DNA of 64,000 nucleotides, from the NCBI RefSeq assembly GCF_039522025.1, contig NZ_BAAADB010000019.1, positions 1-64,000 on the forward strand, given 5' to 3'. The position numbers were made by a program, and so were the translations under genes. This DNA is from Deinococcus depolymerans. Lineage in GTDB: Bacteria; Deinococcota; Deinococci; Deinococcales; Deinococcaceae. The notes under the pieces are model-generated. The model did not search any database. It saw only the letters and a list, made by a program, of their open reading frames with translations, and was not told where the DNA came from. Below, in pieces: positions 19,593 through 29,454 of this stretch (its first letter is position 1; each line of letters starts with the position of its first letter).

Positions 19593-20674
19593 GTCCCAAG
19601 AAACCCGCCCGCGACACCCCCACCGCCCGCAAGGCCAGCGCCCCGCCCCGCGGCGACAGTCCGCGCGTGCCGGCCAGCCGGCCGTCCGGGAAGGCAGCCT
19701 CCCCCCGCGCGGGAACGGCCGCGAAGGCCGGGGCGGCCCGGGCCACGTCAGGCCGCGCCGCGCCGCGCCGGGGGGGCGGGCCGCGCCGCAGCGGTCCGAG
19801 CGCGTCGGACCTGCTGGGCCTGCTGATCCTGGGCGTCACCGGCACGCTCGCCGCCTGCGGCTGGATGAAACAGCAGGACGCAGGCCCCGCCGGACGCCCC
19901 GCCCCCGCGCCGTCCGGCGGGACCGTCACCATCCGCTTCCTGGACGTGGGCCAGGGGGACGCCGTGCTGATCCGCAGTCCCGAGGGCAAGACCGCCCTGG
20001 TCGACGGGGGCCGCAGCGGCGAGCGGCTGAGCGCCCAGCTGAAGAAGTACGGCGTGACCCGCCTGGACCTGATGATCGCCACCCACGCCGACGCCGACCA
20101 CATCGCGGGACTGGTGCCGGCCGCGGCCCTGAAACCCCGCGTGTTCATCAACAACGGGCTGGGCGGCACGACCCAGACCTGGGAGCGGCTGGTGAAGGCC
20201 CTGCAGAACGTGGAGGCCACCTTCACGAAGGCCGGCAACCAGACCGTGAATCTGGGCAGCGTGAAACTGCGGATTGTTGCCGCGCCGCCGGGCATGCCGG
20301 ACGATCAGAACCTGAACAGCGTGGGGCTGGCGCTGCAGTTCGGGGCGTTCCGCGCCCTGATGACCGGCGACAGCGAGACCCAGGAGACCGAGGGCTGGCT
20401 GGCGCAGGAACGACCGGACCTGCGCGGTCCCTTTCAGGTGTACAAGAGCATTCACCACGGCGCCAGCAACGGGGACAGCGCCGGCTGGCTGGCGAACGTC
20501 CGCCCGGAGAACGTCGTGATCAGCGTCGGGCAGAACAGTTACGGGCACCCGACCGCGGCCGCGCTGCGGCTGTACCGTCAGACCGGCGCGCGCGTGTACC
20601 GCACGGACCGGCACGGCACCGTGACCTTCGAGGGCCGCGCGGACGGCACGTACTCGGCCGACACCGAACGCTGA
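19589..20674 (+). CDS. ComEC-type metallo-beta-lactamase protein, membrane anchored
   Basis: This 361-residue protein has a ~70-residue basic Ala/Pro/Arg tail, one membrane segment (DLLGLLILGVTGTLAACGW) and a metallo-beta-lactamase domain like the C-terminal part of ComEC (FLDVGQGDAVLIRSPEG, THADADHIAGL, YKSIHHGASNG). The zinc motif THADADH is complete. Stand-alone domains of this type are thought to degrade nucleic acid outside the membrane, possibly one strand during DNA uptake; that remains inference. LAAC could be a lipobox after the basic tail. It is coupled to the DUF3006 gene. Confidence 0.82.
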   Translation: MSPKKPARDTPTARKASAPPRGDSPRVPASRPSGKAASPRAGTAAKAGAARATSGRAAPRRGGGPRRSGPSASDLLGLLILGVTGTLAACGWMKQQDAGPAGRPAPAPSGGTVTIRFLDVGQGDAVLIRSPEGKTALVDGGRSGERLSAQLKKYGVTRLDLMIATHADADHIAGLVPAAALKPRVFINNGLGGTTQTWERLVKALQNVEATFTKAGNQTVNLGSVKLRIVAAPPGMPDDQNLNSVGLALQFGAFRALMTGDSETQETEGWLAQERPDLRGPFQVYKSIHHGASNGDSAGWLANVRPENVVISVGQNSYGHPTAAALRLYRQTGARVYRTDRHGTVTFEGRADGTYSADTER

Positions 20675-20835
20675 TACGGACTGCCGTCTGGTTCGTTCAC
20701 AGTCCGGAATGGGGGGCGCCGGGGTGGCCAACGCCACGCCCGGCAGTCCTCCGGGCTCCCACGCTGCGGGGCCGCCCTCCGGGTCGCTCCGCCCGGCTGG
20801 AGCGGTGCCCGCACGCCGTTCCACCGGCGTCCGTA
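20675..20835. repeat. stop-codon palindromic repeat, copy C (reverse, diverged)
   Basis: This 161-bp copy has ends TACGGACTGCCG and GGCGTCCGTA. It follows the TGA of the metallo-beta-lactamase gene (20672-20674); the right flank is TGG, so the duplication is imperfect. The first 30 bases match the reverse complement of the GAAACAAACGGCAGTCCGTA end of other copies. The inner part has diverged. Confidence 0.75.
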
Positions 20836-20840
20836 TGGGG

Positions 20841-21743
20841 TCATCCGCAGCGCAGACCGGGGGGCGGCGGGGCCTCGACCCGCACCTCCTGGCCCGTCAG
20901 CGGGTGCCGGAACTGCAGCGTCCAGGCGTGCAGGAGATACCCCAGGTCGCCCGGCAGGCCCGGCAGGTCCGGCAGTGGCAGCCCGCCCACGCCGTACAGC
21001 GGGTCGTCCACCAGCGGGTGCCCGGCAGCGGCGAGGTGAATGCGGATCTGGTGGGGCCGGCCGGTGTGGATCTCCACGTCGAACAGCGTCTGCCCGGCGC
21101 GGCGCTCACGGACGGCCGCCACGCTGCGTGACGCCTTGCCGGCCGGACTGGCGGCGAACACGCTGCCCAGGCGCGGGTGCGGCACCGGCCCGATGGGCGT
21201 GCGGATGTCCAGCGTGTCCCACTCCGGCACGCCCGCGCCGACCGCGCGGTACACCTTGCGGACCTCGTGTTCCCGCCACGCGCGGGACAGGGCCGCGCCC
21301 GCCTCCCCGGTGCGGGCGAACAGCACCACGCCGCTCGTGCCGCGCCCCAGCCGGTGCAGCGGACTGGCGCCCGGATAGCGCAGGCGCACCTGCGTGAGCA
21401 GCGTGTGCGTCAGGAACCCCGCGCCCGGCAGTGTCGGCAGGCCAGAGGGCTTGCTGACCGCCACGAGCGCCTCGTCCTCCAGCAGCGCCGCGTAGTCCAG
21501 CGGGGCCGCCTGCTCCCGCCACGGGGGGCGGTGCCACACGACCACGTCCCCGGCGCGCAGCACCTCGTGCCCGCTCGCCGGCACGCCCCGGACCTCCACT
21601 TCACCCGCCGCCAGCCGCGCCGCCCACGTCGCCCCGTCCGAGTGCCGGTACTCGCGCGTCAGGAACGCCAGCACCCGCTCGCCACCCGCGCGTACCTGCG
21701 AGCGGAACGCGAACCCGTCATTCGATGGTGCGTCGTCGGACAT
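20841..21743 (-). CDS. RluA-family pseudouridine synthase-like protein
   Basis: This 300-residue protein has an S4-like N-terminal segment ([20 protein letters not shown]) and an RluA-type catalytic domain ([41 protein letters not shown]). At the signature HRLDxxTSG it reads HRLGRGTSG, so the catalytic Asp is Gly. Related HRLGRGTSG sequences occur in some other RluA-like proteins, so this looks like a subfamily trait rather than an error; activity is uncertain. The start at 21743 has TACCCT 7 nt upstream. The longer frame to 21812 runs into noncoding sequence. Confidence 0.85.
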   Translation of the reverse strand: MSDDAPSNDGFAFRSQVRAGGERVLAFLTREYRHSDGATWAARLAAGEVEVRGVPASGHEVLRAGDVVVWHRPPWREQAAPLDYAALLEDEALVAVSKPSGLPTLPGAGFLTHTLLTQVRLRYPGASPLHRLGRGTSGVVLFARTGEAGAALSRAWREHEVRKVYRAVGAGVPEWDTLDIRTPIGPVPHPRLGSVFAASPAGKASRSVAAVRERRAGQTLFDVEIHTGRPHQIRIHLAAAGHPLVDDPLYGVGGLPLPDLPGLPGDLGYLLHAWTLQFRHPLTGQEVRVEAPPPPGLRCG

Positions 21744-21845
21744 GCCCTCCAGGGTAAAGGGTTGCGGGTGGCAGGACGTGCGTCGGGGCGCTGCCCACAG
21801 CCCACACCCCACGGCCCACAGCCCTGGAAGTTACACTGGAGGGTG

Positions 21846-22604
21846 ATGTTTGGTCCTGTTTCTCCGAGAAGTCGCCCGCAGCCGGGGCACCTGTATGACG
21901 TGGCCGTGGTCGGGGCCGGGCTGGCCGGAACGGAACTGGCGTGGCGGCTGGCCCGCGCGGGCCGGGACGTGCTGCTGGTGTCGCAGGCGCTCGATCACCT
22001 GGGGAACCTGTACCAGCCGACCACGGCGGGCGTGACGTTCCCCCCGGAGAGTCTGTTCGGGGAGGTGCGCGCCGCGCTGCACCCCGACACGGACGGCTGG
22101 ACCTTCCACCGCCACCTGAAGGCCCGGATAGAGGAGACCAGCGGCATCCACCTGCTTCAGAGCACCGTCACCGCGCTGGACGAAGAAGAGACGCAGATCG
22201 TGCTCTCCACCTGGGAGGGTCCGAAACTCCACGCCCGCCTGTGCGTGCTGGCCGTCGGCGCGTTCCTGAAGGGCCGCCTGCTGGTGGGGGACACCATGGA
22301 CGAGGCCGGACGCCTGAGCGAGGTCGCGTACGACTTCCTCGCGGACGACCTGACCGCCAGCGGCATCTGGCTGACCGGCAGTGAGCGCCGCGCCGAGGGC
22401 GAGGGCGTCGAGCCGCCGTACGACGTGCGCTTCCTGACACCCGCCCCGACCGAACTGGACGGGTTCCGCGTGAACCGCCTGGAGCGCGTGCGGATGCTCG
22501 GGCAGTGCACGCCCGGCGAGCACACCTACGGGAGCGTGCTGCGCGACGCCGCCCGCCTCGCCGGTGACCTGCTGACCGACCTGAACGCCGGGGGGCACGC
22601 ATGA
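21846..22604 (+). CDS. short MnmG/GidA-like FAD protein
   Basis: This 252-residue flavoprotein has a dinucleotide-binding motif (VAVVGAGLAGTELAWRLARA) and MnmG-like segments (LYQPTTAGVTFPPESLF, CVLAVGAFLKGRLLVGDTMD, EAGRLSEVAYDFLADDL). It lacks the insertion and helical C-terminal domains of full MnmG (~620 residues) and matches a short GidA-related family seen in Thermus and Deinococcus. A role in tRNA modification is plausible, and the next gene is a tRNA methyltransferase with ATGA overlap. TACACT lies 8 nt before the ATG. Confidence 0.8.
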   Translation: MFGPVSPRSRPQPGHLYDVAVVGAGLAGTELAWRLARAGRDVLLVSQALDHLGNLYQPTTAGVTFPPESLFGEVRAALHPDTDGWTFHRHLKARIEETSGIHLLQSTVTALDEEETQIVLSTWEGPKLHARLCVLAVGAFLKGRLLVGDTMDEAGRLSEVAYDFLADDLTASGIWLTGSERRAEGEGVEPPYDVRFLTPAPTELDGFRVNRLERVRMLGQCTPGEHTYGSVLRDAARLAGDLLTDLNAGGHA

Positions 22605-23596
22605 TCGCCCGCCTCGGCGACTTCCGGTTCCCCGACAGCGCCGCGCGCCTGTACCCCGCCACCCCGGACCGCCCCTGGGTGCTGGAGGTCGGTTTTGGCG
22701 ACGGGCGCTTCTGGCCGCACTTCGCGCGCACGTTCCCCGAGGCGCCCAACTACCTGGGCGTGGAACTCTCCGGCGTGTCCCTGCTGAAAGCCAACCGACG
22801 CCTGCGGGACGCGGGCCTGGAGAACGCCCTGCTGACCAAACTGCCGGCCGACGTCCTGATCCGCGAGGTGATCCCGCACGCGGGGCTGGACCTGATCGTC
22901 GTGAACTTCCCCGACCCCTGGCCCAAGGCCGGGCACACCGACCACCGCCTGCTGCGCGTCCCGTTCTTCCGCATGGCAGCCAGCCGCCTGAAACCCGGCG
23001 GGTCCATCCTGCTCACCACCGACCACGACGAGTACTTCGAATTCGCGTGCGAGCAGGCCCACGCCAGCGGCGTCATGCAGGTCGGGATCACCGACCCGCC
23101 CGCCGCCGCGCTGGAAACCAAGTACGCCCTCAAGTGGCGCGACCTTGGCCTGGGCGTCAACCACGCCCGCTTCACGCCCACCACCCACCTGCCCGTCCCA
23201 CACGGACACACCGCGCCCTACCCGGAGGACCCCACCGCCGTGCCCCACGCCGTCCTGACCCTGCCCGACACCTTCGCCCCCCAGACCTTCCAGAAACTCA
23301 CGGAACGCAACCCCGCCAGCCGCAATGCCGACGAGGGTGCCGGCTGGACCGTCATCCTGCTCGACCTGTACCAGGGACTGCGCCGCGACGGCTGGGTCGT
23401 CCTGGCGCACGTCGTGGAAGGCGACCTGACCCAGGAGGTCCTGATCGGCATCACCGCCCGCGAGGACGGCACGCACCTCGTGCGGCTCGCCAAGTTCGGC
23501 GGCCCGATCATCACGACCGGCGTGAAGGCCGCCGTGGGCGTCGTCACCCGCTGGCTCGAAGGTCAGGGCGCGGTCGTCAAGCACCACGGGTACTGA
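22601..23596 (+). CDS. trmB: tRNA (guanine-N7-)-methyltransferase TrmB
   Basis: This 331-residue enzyme has the TrmB motifs LEVGFGDGRFWPHFA and LIVVNFPDPWPKAGHTDHRL. It makes m7G46 in tRNA using SAM. It is ~110 residues longer than the E. coli-type protein; the C-terminal domain (from about residue 215) resembles the extension in thermophile TrmB. It overlaps the preceding MnmG-like gene (ATGA), consistent with a small tRNA-modification operon. Confidence 0.92.
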   Translation: MIARLGDFRFPDSAARLYPATPDRPWVLEVGFGDGRFWPHFARTFPEAPNYLGVELSGVSLLKANRRLRDAGLENALLTKLPADVLIREVIPHAGLDLIVVNFPDPWPKAGHTDHRLLRVPFFRMAASRLKPGGSILLTTDHDEYFEFACEQAHASGVMQVGITDPPAAALETKYALKWRDLGLGVNHARFTPTTHLPVPHGHTAPYPEDPTAVPHAVLTLPDTFAPQTFQKLTERNPASRNADEGAGWTVILLDLYQGLRRDGWVVLAHVVEGDLTQEVLIGITAREDGTHLVRLAKFGGPIITTGVKAAVGVVTRWLEGQGAVVKHHGY

Positions 23597-23629
23597 CCCC
23601 TGACGGCGCTGCACTTCACGACCGAACCC

Positions 23630-24514
23630 ATGAGCGTCCTCCTTCCCGCCGTGCGTGATCGGCTGCGCGCGGCGGGCGAGGTGACCCTCGAGGTGCCCGA
23701 CCCCGACGCGGGCCTGGGCCGCTACGCGGGCGAGGTGACGCGCCACGGCGTCCACCGTCCCTGGCACACCTGGACGGACCTCGCGGACCTGCTCGGCGCG
23801 CACCTGCTGACCCCGGACCGGGCAGGGGAGGGGCGGGTGCGCCTGACGCTGCGCACGCACGCCCCGGCCCGCGACCCGGATCACGCCGGGTACGGTCCGG
23901 ACGGCGACTGGGCCCGCGTGAACAAACTGGAAGACCCGGTGTTCCTGGCGACGTTCACCGAGGCACTGCGGCGCGTGAACCCCCCCCAGGGCGGGCGGGT
24001 GCTGGCCCTCGGCGTGAACGCCGGGCATGAACTGGACGCCCTGCCGCTGGCCTTCCCCGGCCGCCCCCTGACGGTGGTGGGCGTGGACCTCGACCCGGCC
24101 GCCGCGCAGGCCGCCCGCGAGCGCCACCCGCACGCGACCGTCCTGGCTGCCGACGTGAACGCCCTGCCCCCGGAACTGGGCCGCTTCGACCTGATCCTGG
24201 CCCTCAGCCTGCTGCAGAGCCCCGGCGTCACGCAGGACGTGCTGCTGGCCGCGCTGCGCCGCCACCACCTGACCCCGACCGGCGGCCTGATCCTCGGGTA
24301 CCCGAACGCCCGCTACCGTGACGGCACCCTGTCGTACGGGGCGCGGATGCGTAACTACGCCCGCCCGGACCTGAGCCTGCTGAGCGCCGACGTCACCAAT
24401 GCCCGGCGCGGCCTGCAGAAGCACGGGTTCAAGGTCTTCGTGACCGGCAAGTACGAGGTGCTGCTGACCGCCATTCCCGCCCAGGCCCGCACGCCCACCG
24501 ACCTGGACCTGTGA
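23630..24514 (+). CDS. class I SAM-dependent methyltransferase
   Basis: This 294-residue protein has a Rossmann methyltransferase core: VLALGVNAGHELDALPLAF (motif I), TVVGVDLDPAAAQAARERHP (acidic motif II) and RFDLILALSLLQSPGV (motif IV). The first ~110 residues form a separate, unnamed domain. It follows trmB by 33 nt on the same strand and is probably cotranscribed. The substrate is not predictable. Confidence 0.78.
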   Translation: MSVLLPAVRDRLRAAGEVTLEVPDPDAGLGRYAGEVTRHGVHRPWHTWTDLADLLGAHLLTPDRAGEGRVRLTLRTHAPARDPDHAGYGPDGDWARVNKLEDPVFLATFTEALRRVNPPQGGRVLALGVNAGHELDALPLAFPGRPLTVVGVDLDPAAAQAARERHPHATVLAADVNALPPELGRFDLILALSLLQSPGVTQDVLLAALRRHHLTPTGGLILGYPNARYRDGTLSYGARMRNYARPDLSLLSADVTNARRGLQKHGFKVFVTGKYEVLLTAIPAQARTPTDLDL

Positions 24515-24569
24515 ACGCCGGTCAACTTTGCTCGCGGGGCACTCAGCCGTGCGTTAGGGTGGGCCGCGT

Positions 24570-25022
24570 ATGCGTTTCCTGTCCCTGCTGCCCCTGACCG
24601 TCCTTCTCGCCGCCTGCGCTCCCAGCGCCACCACCGAAGACACCTTCAAAGGCCCCCTGGTCGAGGGTGAACAGTGGACCATCAGTGGCTCCGACCAGAA
24701 CAACAAGCCGCTTGATGGGAAGGTCGTGGTGCCCGGCGCTCCCCAGTACGACCGCACGGACCGCGAGTGGTACTACCGTAACGAGGGGGCGCGCATCTAC
24801 TTCCAGGAGCGCAGCGGCGAGTTCCAGGTCTGGGATACCCGCAACCCCGCCCGCTTCGTCATCTGCATCGTGCGCGCTCCCTACCGCTACGACGAGCAGC
24901 AGAGGCGGTTCGCCGGGATCAGTCTGTCCGGCTCCCTGGCCGAGATCAACGCCGTGTTCGCCAAGCTGAGCGGCAGCGGCACCCGCCTGACCGGCGGCGA
25001 CTGCACCGTCACGCGCCTGTAA
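24570..25022 (+). CDS. small lipoprotein of unknown function
   Basis: This 150-residue protein has a lipoprotein signal MRFLSLLPLTVLLAACAPSA (lipobox LAAC). The mature part is a mostly beta, polar domain that I do not recognise. It is expected on the periplasmic face of a membrane. TAGGGT lies 9 nt upstream of ATG. Its TAA stop directly abuts a short repeat copy. Confidence 0.72.
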   Translation: MRFLSLLPLTVLLAACAPSATTEDTFKGPLVEGEQWTISGSDQNNKPLDGKVVVPGAPQYDRTDREWYYRNEGARIYFQERSGEFQVWDTRNPARFVICIVRAPYRYDEQQRRFAGISLSGSLAEINAVFAKLSGSGTRLTGGDCTVTRL

Positions 25023-25086
25023 TACGGACTCCGATTGAATGGGCTGCAAAGCCCGTTCAATCCGAGCGAAACAAACGGAATCCGTA
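25023..25086. repeat. stop-codon palindromic repeat, copy D (internally deleted)
   Basis: This 64-bp copy retains the left end with hairpin 1 and the right end AAACAAACGGAATCCGTA, but lacks the ~70-bp middle. The junction is at GCGAA, which occurs twice in full copies (after hairpin 1 and before ACAAACGG), so the deletion arose between short direct repeats. The left flank is TAA (the lipoprotein stop) and the right flank is TGA. A second mini-palindrome, ACGGACTGCCGCAGTCCG, follows at 25091-25108. Confidence 0.85.
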
Positions 25087-25125
25087 TGATACGGACTGCC
25101 GCAGTCCGGATCAGGCAGTCATGAA

Positions 25126-25160
25126 GGCGGCCGCCCCCCTGAACCTGGGGGGCGGCCGCC
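25126..25160. terminator. GC-rich hairpin between lipoprotein and cyclophilin genes
   Basis: GGCGGCCGCCCCCC and GGGGGGCGGCCGCC form a 14-bp perfect stem with a 7-nt loop between convergent genes. There is no U tract, but its position and stability fit a bidirectional transcription stop. Confidence 0.7.
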
Positions 25161-25176
25161 TGTGCCGGTGGTCGGC

Positions 25177-25929
25177 TCAGCCCTTGGTCAGGATGCGCAC
25201 GCTGAGGATCTCGTCGGCCTTGGCATCCGGGATCTCGGCGTTGCTCTGGTCCATGGTGCGCGTCAGTTTCGGCAGGATGTCGTCGCCGGTCACGACCTTC
25301 CCGAAGATGGTGTGCTTGCCGTTCAGGAAGTCGGTGGGCACGAAGGTGATGAAGAACTGACTGCCGTTCGTGGCGGGGCCGCTGTTGGCCATGGCGAGAA
25401 TGCCGCCGCTGTCGAAGGTGAGTTTCTGCCGGAACTCGTCCGCGAAGCTGTAGCCGGGCCCGCCGGTGCCCCACTCGGCCTTCTTGCTGTCGTCCACGCT
25501 CTTGGGGTCGCCGGTCTGCGCCATGAACCCGTCGATCACGCGGTGGAAGCGGATGCCGTCGAAGTAGTGGTTGCGGGCCAGGAACACGAAGTTGTTCACG
25601 GTGACCGGCGTTTCCTGCTCGTACAGGTCCGCGAGGATCTGCCCGCGGCTGGTGTCGATCAGCGCGTAGTAGTCCTTGCCGTCCGCGAGGGCCATGTCCG
25701 GCTCGGCCTTGAACTCGCGCGTGGGTTTATCGGTCAGTGCCGCGACGGCCGTGAAGCCGGCGGGCACCGGCCCGGGCTTGCTCACGTCGGGGGCGGCCGT
25801 GTCCTTGGCGGGGGTCTCGGTGGCGGGGGTCTCGGTCTGGGCCGCGTCGGTCTGGGCGGCCGCGTCGTCCTTCTTCTGGCAGGCGGTCAGGGCAAGGAGC
25901 GCGGTCAGGATCAGGGCAGCGTGTTTCAT
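25177..25929 (-). CDS. cyclophilin-type peptidyl-prolyl isomerase, lipoprotein
   Basis: This 250-residue protein starts with [20 protein letters not shown] (lipobox LTAC), then an Ala/Thr/Glu/Pro-rich linker to about residue 60, then a cyclophilin domain ([41 protein letters not shown]). It isomerises X-Pro bonds in exported proteins at the cell envelope. The start at 25929 has GGAGGG upstream and a signal peptide directly after it; the frame to 26151 overlaps the cmk promoter region and is not real. Confidence 0.92.
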   Translation of the reverse strand: MKHAALILTALLALTACQKKDDAAAQTDAAQTETPATETPAKDTAAPDVSKPGPVPAGFTAVAALTDKPTREFKAEPDMALADGKDYYALIDTSRGQILADLYEQETPVTVNNFVFLARNHYFDGIRFHRVIDGFMAQTGDPKSVDDSKKAEWGTGGPGYSFADEFRQKLTFDSGGILAMANSGPATNGSQFFITFVPTDFLNGKHTIFGKVVTGDDILPKLTRTMDQSNAEIPDAKADEILSVRILTKG

Positions 25930-26036
25930 CGTTCCCTCCAGTGTAGCGGCCCGGACGGGCGGCGCGTCACGCAGAAGGTGGACGCCGGCCGTCCGGGCGG
26001 GGCCAATTCCGGCCGGTGCGGTACACTGCCCTCTTG

Positions 26037-26654
26037 ATGATCGTGACCATTGACGGCGTGGCAGCCAGCGGAAAATCCAGCGTGTCCTCGGGGGTCGCGC
26101 AGGCCCTCGGCGTGCCCTACGTGAGCAGCGGCCTGCTGTACCGCGCCGCAACCCTGCTGGGCCTCGAAGCGAACCTGGACCTGCACGACGCGCCGCAGCT
26201 GCTGACCCTGCTGGGCACCCGCCCCGTGCACCTGGAACCGCTGGCCGGCGGGAACCGCGTGTGGCAGGCCGGGCGGGAACTCACGGACGAGCTGCACTCG
26301 ACCCGCGTGGACCGGGGTGTCAGTGTCGTGGCGGCCCTGCCGGAGGTGCGGGCGTGGGTGGACGCCCAGCTGCGCGCCCTGCCCGAACCGTTCGTGGCCG
26401 AGGGCCGCGACATGGGGACCAACGTGTTCCCGCACGCCAGCCACAAGTTCTATCTGACCGCCAGCGCCCGCATCCGCGCCGAACGCCGCGCCCGCGAACG
26501 CCCGGAGGACGTGCCGGCCATCGAGGCCGCCCTGCAACGCCGTGACGAACTGGACACCGTGCAGAGCGCCCCCGCCCCTGACGCGCTCGTCATCGACACC
26601 GGCCCGCTCGACCTGCAGGGCGTGATCGACACCATCCTGACCCGCCTGCGCTGA
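26037..26654 (+). CDS. cmk: cytidylate kinase
   Basis: This 205-residue enzyme has the P-loop [23 protein letters not shown] and the family segment [20 protein letters not shown] followed by [13 protein letters not shown]. It phosphorylates CMP/dCMP in the cytoplasm. ATG at 26037 is preceded by TTG at 26034, which lies exactly 6 nt after TACACT; a leaderless start at TTG is possible. It is single, with a strong terminator after it. Confidence 0.92.
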   Translation: MIVTIDGVAASGKSSVSSGVAQALGVPYVSSGLLYRAATLLGLEANLDLHDAPQLLTLLGTRPVHLEPLAGGNRVWQAGRELTDELHSTRVDRGVSVVAALPEVRAWVDAQLRALPEPFVAEGRDMGTNVFPHASHKFYLTASARIRAERRARERPEDVPAIEAALQRRDELDTVQSAPAPDALVIDTGPLDLQGVIDTILTRLR

Positions 26655-26670
26655 GCGGCGCGTCACGAAC

Positions 26671-26700
26671 AGCGCCGCCTCCCGACCGGGAGGCGGCGCT
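26671..26700. terminator. bidirectional hairpin after cmk
   Basis: AGCGCCGCCTCCC and GGGAGGCGGCGCT form a 13-bp stem with a GACC loop between convergent genes (cmk and the S8 protease). Confidence 0.75.
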
Positions 26701-26719
26701 GCGTTGTGCGCTCAGGGGT

Positions 26720-29416
26720 TCAGGGACGCGCGACGATGAACTTCTGGGTGGTGTACACCTCGGTGTCGCTCGCGACGCTCTCGTCACCCTGGGCCTTGAG
26801 GGCCTTCAGGCGCAGCTGGTACGTGCCGTTCGCGGCGTTGGTGCCGTTGCTCAGCTTGCCGTCCCAGGCGTAGGTGTTGTAGGCGTCGCAGGTGCTGCTG
26901 GTCTGCGCGATGTTGTTGGTGCAGTTGCGGCCCAGGTACTCCTGCTTGAGCAGGGTATCCACGACGGCGCCGTTCGCGTCGAGCAGTTCCATGGTCATCT
27001 TACGGACCTGGTGCGAGAGCTGCGCCAGCACGTACGGGGCGTCCTTGGTCAGTTCGGTGGGTTTGGCGGGATCCAGCGCGACGTCCTTGAAGGTGTAGTC
27101 GATGGGCGTGGTCACGACCTGCCCTTCCTCGAAGAAGACGTCTTCCTTGTCGTCGAACAGGGCGGGGAAGTTGTAGCTCGTGCCGCTGATCGTCAGGTTC
27201 CCGAGCGCCTGGATGCTCTGGTAGTCACCCTTGAAGCCGGCGTAGGGAATCACGAGGTTGCGGCCCTGGCTGCCCTCGAGGACGATGTACCCGCCGTACT
27301 GGGCCTTGTCGGGCGCGGCGGCCGGGGGCGTGATGACCACGTTCAGCTCGGTCTCGCCGCCGGCGGGAACCGTGACGTCCACGTCGGCCTTGTCGGCGTC
27401 CTGACCGTTGATGGTCATGGTGGCGTAGGCCTGGCTGGGGGTGGGGGCCAGGGTGGTCCCGCCGACCGTCAGGGCCGGGTAGTGGTAGGCCTTGAAGGTC
27501 TCGGTGCGGGTCCAGGTGTTCTGCAGGACCACGACCTTGCTGCGCGTGGCGAAGCTGGCACTCTCACCCAGGCTGAGCTTGTTCGGGGTGGCGCGCACGG
27601 TGCTGTTGTACGACCCGACGATGTCCACCATGCCGGCGCCCTGGCGCTGCACGTAGTCCGGCAGACCGGTGAACAGCGTGCCGCTGGCCGCGCGGTACCA
27701 GCGCAGCGTGGCGCTGTTCATCAGCAGGCCGCGCATGTCCTTGGCCTTGGTGTTCGGGAAGGCCTGCAGCATCAGCGCGGCGGCGCCCGCCACGTGCGGG
27801 GAGGCCATGGAGGTGCCGCTGAGGGTGGCGTACCCGCCGTTGCCTTTCTCCAGGGGGTAGGCGCTGCGGATGTTCCCGCCCGGCGCGGCGATGTCGGGCT
27901 TGAGTTCCAGGTCGGCACTCAGGCCGTACGAGGAGTACGAGTCGAGGGTGTTCGCCGTGGGGCTCGGGATGTTGATGGTGCCGCTGTTGAAGGTCATGGT
28001 GACGCCGCCGGCGATCAGACCGCTGATCTTCGCGCCGTCCGCCGCGCTGCTGAACACCACGGGAATGGTGATGGGCGTCGCGCCCGCCACGGTGGGGCTC
28101 AGGTACCCGGCGGTGTTGTTGTACAGGATGACGGCGCTGGCACCGGCGTCCTGGGCGTTCTTGGCCTTCTCGTAGAAGGTGCAGGTGCCGCGGCGGATCA
28201 GCACGGCCTTGCCGGTCAGGCTGCCGGCCGCGAAGGGGTTCACGCCGCCGACCAGGCAGCCGTCGTTGGTGGTGGTGGGGGTGCTGGTGGCGAGTTTGGT
28301 GACCGGGAAGGCGGCGCCCACCTTGCCTTCCGGCGCGCCGGAGGCGGCAAAGTACGCGACCTTGCTGCCGTCGGGCGTGATGGTGAAGCTCTTGACCTCG
28401 ATCTCGGTGTTGCTGACCGATGCGACCGAGATCACGTTGTCGCCCATGGTCACGCCGCCCATGGAGTACTGGCCGCTGGCGCCGCTGTTCCCGGCGGACG
28501 CGACGACGACCATGCCCTTCTTGACCATGCGGCTGCCGACCTTCGCCGACGGCGTGCCTTCCCAGTTCTCGAAGGCGGACCCGATGCTCAGGTTCACGAC
28601 CTGCATGCCGTCCTTGTAGGCCTGCTCCAGGGCGGCGATCATGATGTCCTCGCTCGTGCTGCCCTCGCAGCCGAACACGCGGTACGCGCCGAAGCTGACC
28701 TCGGGCGCCACGCCCTTGAAGCCCTTGCTGGCGTCGTTGCCGCCCACGATCCCGGCGACGTGCGACCCGTGACCGCCGCAGTCGTCCGCGATCGGGTCGG
28801 GTTTGGTGGGCTTGCCGAAGTTGTAGTCGTCACCCACGAAGTCGTACTGCGCGACCACGCGGCCCTTGAAGGCCGGGTGATCCAGGTCGATGCCGGTGTC
28901 GATCACGCCGACCTTGATGCCCTTGCCGGTCAGGCCCAGTTCGTTCTGGGCGATGTCGGCGCCGGTCATCTTGATGGCGGAGAACATGTCGGGCGTCAGG
29001 GCGTCGGTCAGGTTGACGTCCACCTGCGGCGCGGCGATCTCCCGGACGGGGTACACGCCCAGCACGCCGGGCAGGCGCGACACGCGGTTGATCTCCGCCT
29101 CGCTGGCCTGCACGGAGAAACCGTTGAACAGCGTCTGGTAGCTGCGCACTTCCTGGTACTGGATGCCCTGCTGCGCGGCCTGCGCGCGGAAGGTTGCCTG
29201 CTGGCTGCTGACGCTCTGCACGCTCAGCACGGTGGGGTCGCCGGCCAGTTCCACGAACCAGCGGGTCGGGGTGTTCGGCGTGGTTTTCAGGATGCTGGCG
29301 CGGTTGGCGGTGGGCGCCGAGCCGGTGGGCGCGGAGGCGGTGGGGGCGCTGGTACCGCAGGCCCCCAGGACCAGCGCGAGACTCAGCAGCGAAAGGGATT
29401 TGACCGTGTTCTTCAC
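26720..29416 (-). CDS. S8 subtilisin-family protease, lipoprotein with PA domain
   Basis: This 898-residue exported protease has a lipoprotein signal ([15 protein letters not shown]), an inhibitor-I9-like propeptide (to ~130), and a subtilase domain with Asp ([13 protein letters not shown], ~172), His ([13 protein letters not shown], ~217) and Ser ([16 protein letters not shown], ~535). A PA domain is inserted at ~370-470 ([20 protein letters not shown]). The C-terminal part is Ig/FlgD-like ([20 protein letters not shown]). It starts with GTG preceded by AAGGAG. It lies 38 nt downstream of the PPC-domain lipoprotein, almost certainly in the same operon. Confidence 0.93.
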   Translation of the reverse strand: MKNTVKSLSLLSLALVLGACGTSAPTASAPTGSAPTANRASILKTTPNTPTRWFVELAGDPTVLSVQSVSSQQATFRAQAAQQGIQYQEVRSYQTLFNGFSVQASEAEINRVSRLPGVLGVYPVREIAAPQVDVNLTDALTPDMFSAIKMTGADIAQNELGLTGKGIKVGVIDTGIDLDHPAFKGRVVAQYDFVGDDYNFGKPTKPDPIADDCGGHGSHVAGIVGGNDASKGFKGVAPEVSFGAYRVFGCEGSTSEDIMIAALEQAYKDGMQVVNLSIGSAFENWEGTPSAKVGSRMVKKGMVVVASAGNSGASGQYSMGGVTMGDNVISVASVSNTEIEVKSFTITPDGSKVAYFAASGAPEGKVGAAFPVTKLATSTPTTTNDGCLVGGVNPFAAGSLTGKAVLIRRGTCTFYEKAKNAQDAGASAVILYNNTAGYLSPTVAGATPITIPVVFSSAADGAKISGLIAGGVTMTFNSGTINIPSPTANTLDSYSSYGLSADLELKPDIAAPGGNIRSAYPLEKGNGGYATLSGTSMASPHVAGAAALMLQAFPNTKAKDMRGLLMNSATLRWYRAASGTLFTGLPDYVQRQGAGMVDIVGSYNSTVRATPNKLSLGESASFATRSKVVVLQNTWTRTETFKAYHYPALTVGGTTLAPTPSQAYATMTINGQDADKADVDVTVPAGGETELNVVITPPAAAPDKAQYGGYIVLEGSQGRNLVIPYAGFKGDYQSIQALGNLTISGTSYNFPALFDDKEDVFFEEGQVVTTPIDYTFKDVALDPAKPTELTKDAPYVLAQLSHQVRKMTMELLDANGAVVDTLLKQEYLGRNCTNNIAQTSSTCDAYNTYAWDGKLSNGTNAANGTYQLRLKALKAQGDESVASDTEVYTTQKFIVARP

Positions 29417-29454
29417 AGGAAGCTCCTTGGGTTCAGAAGTGGGCCGCGGGCTGC

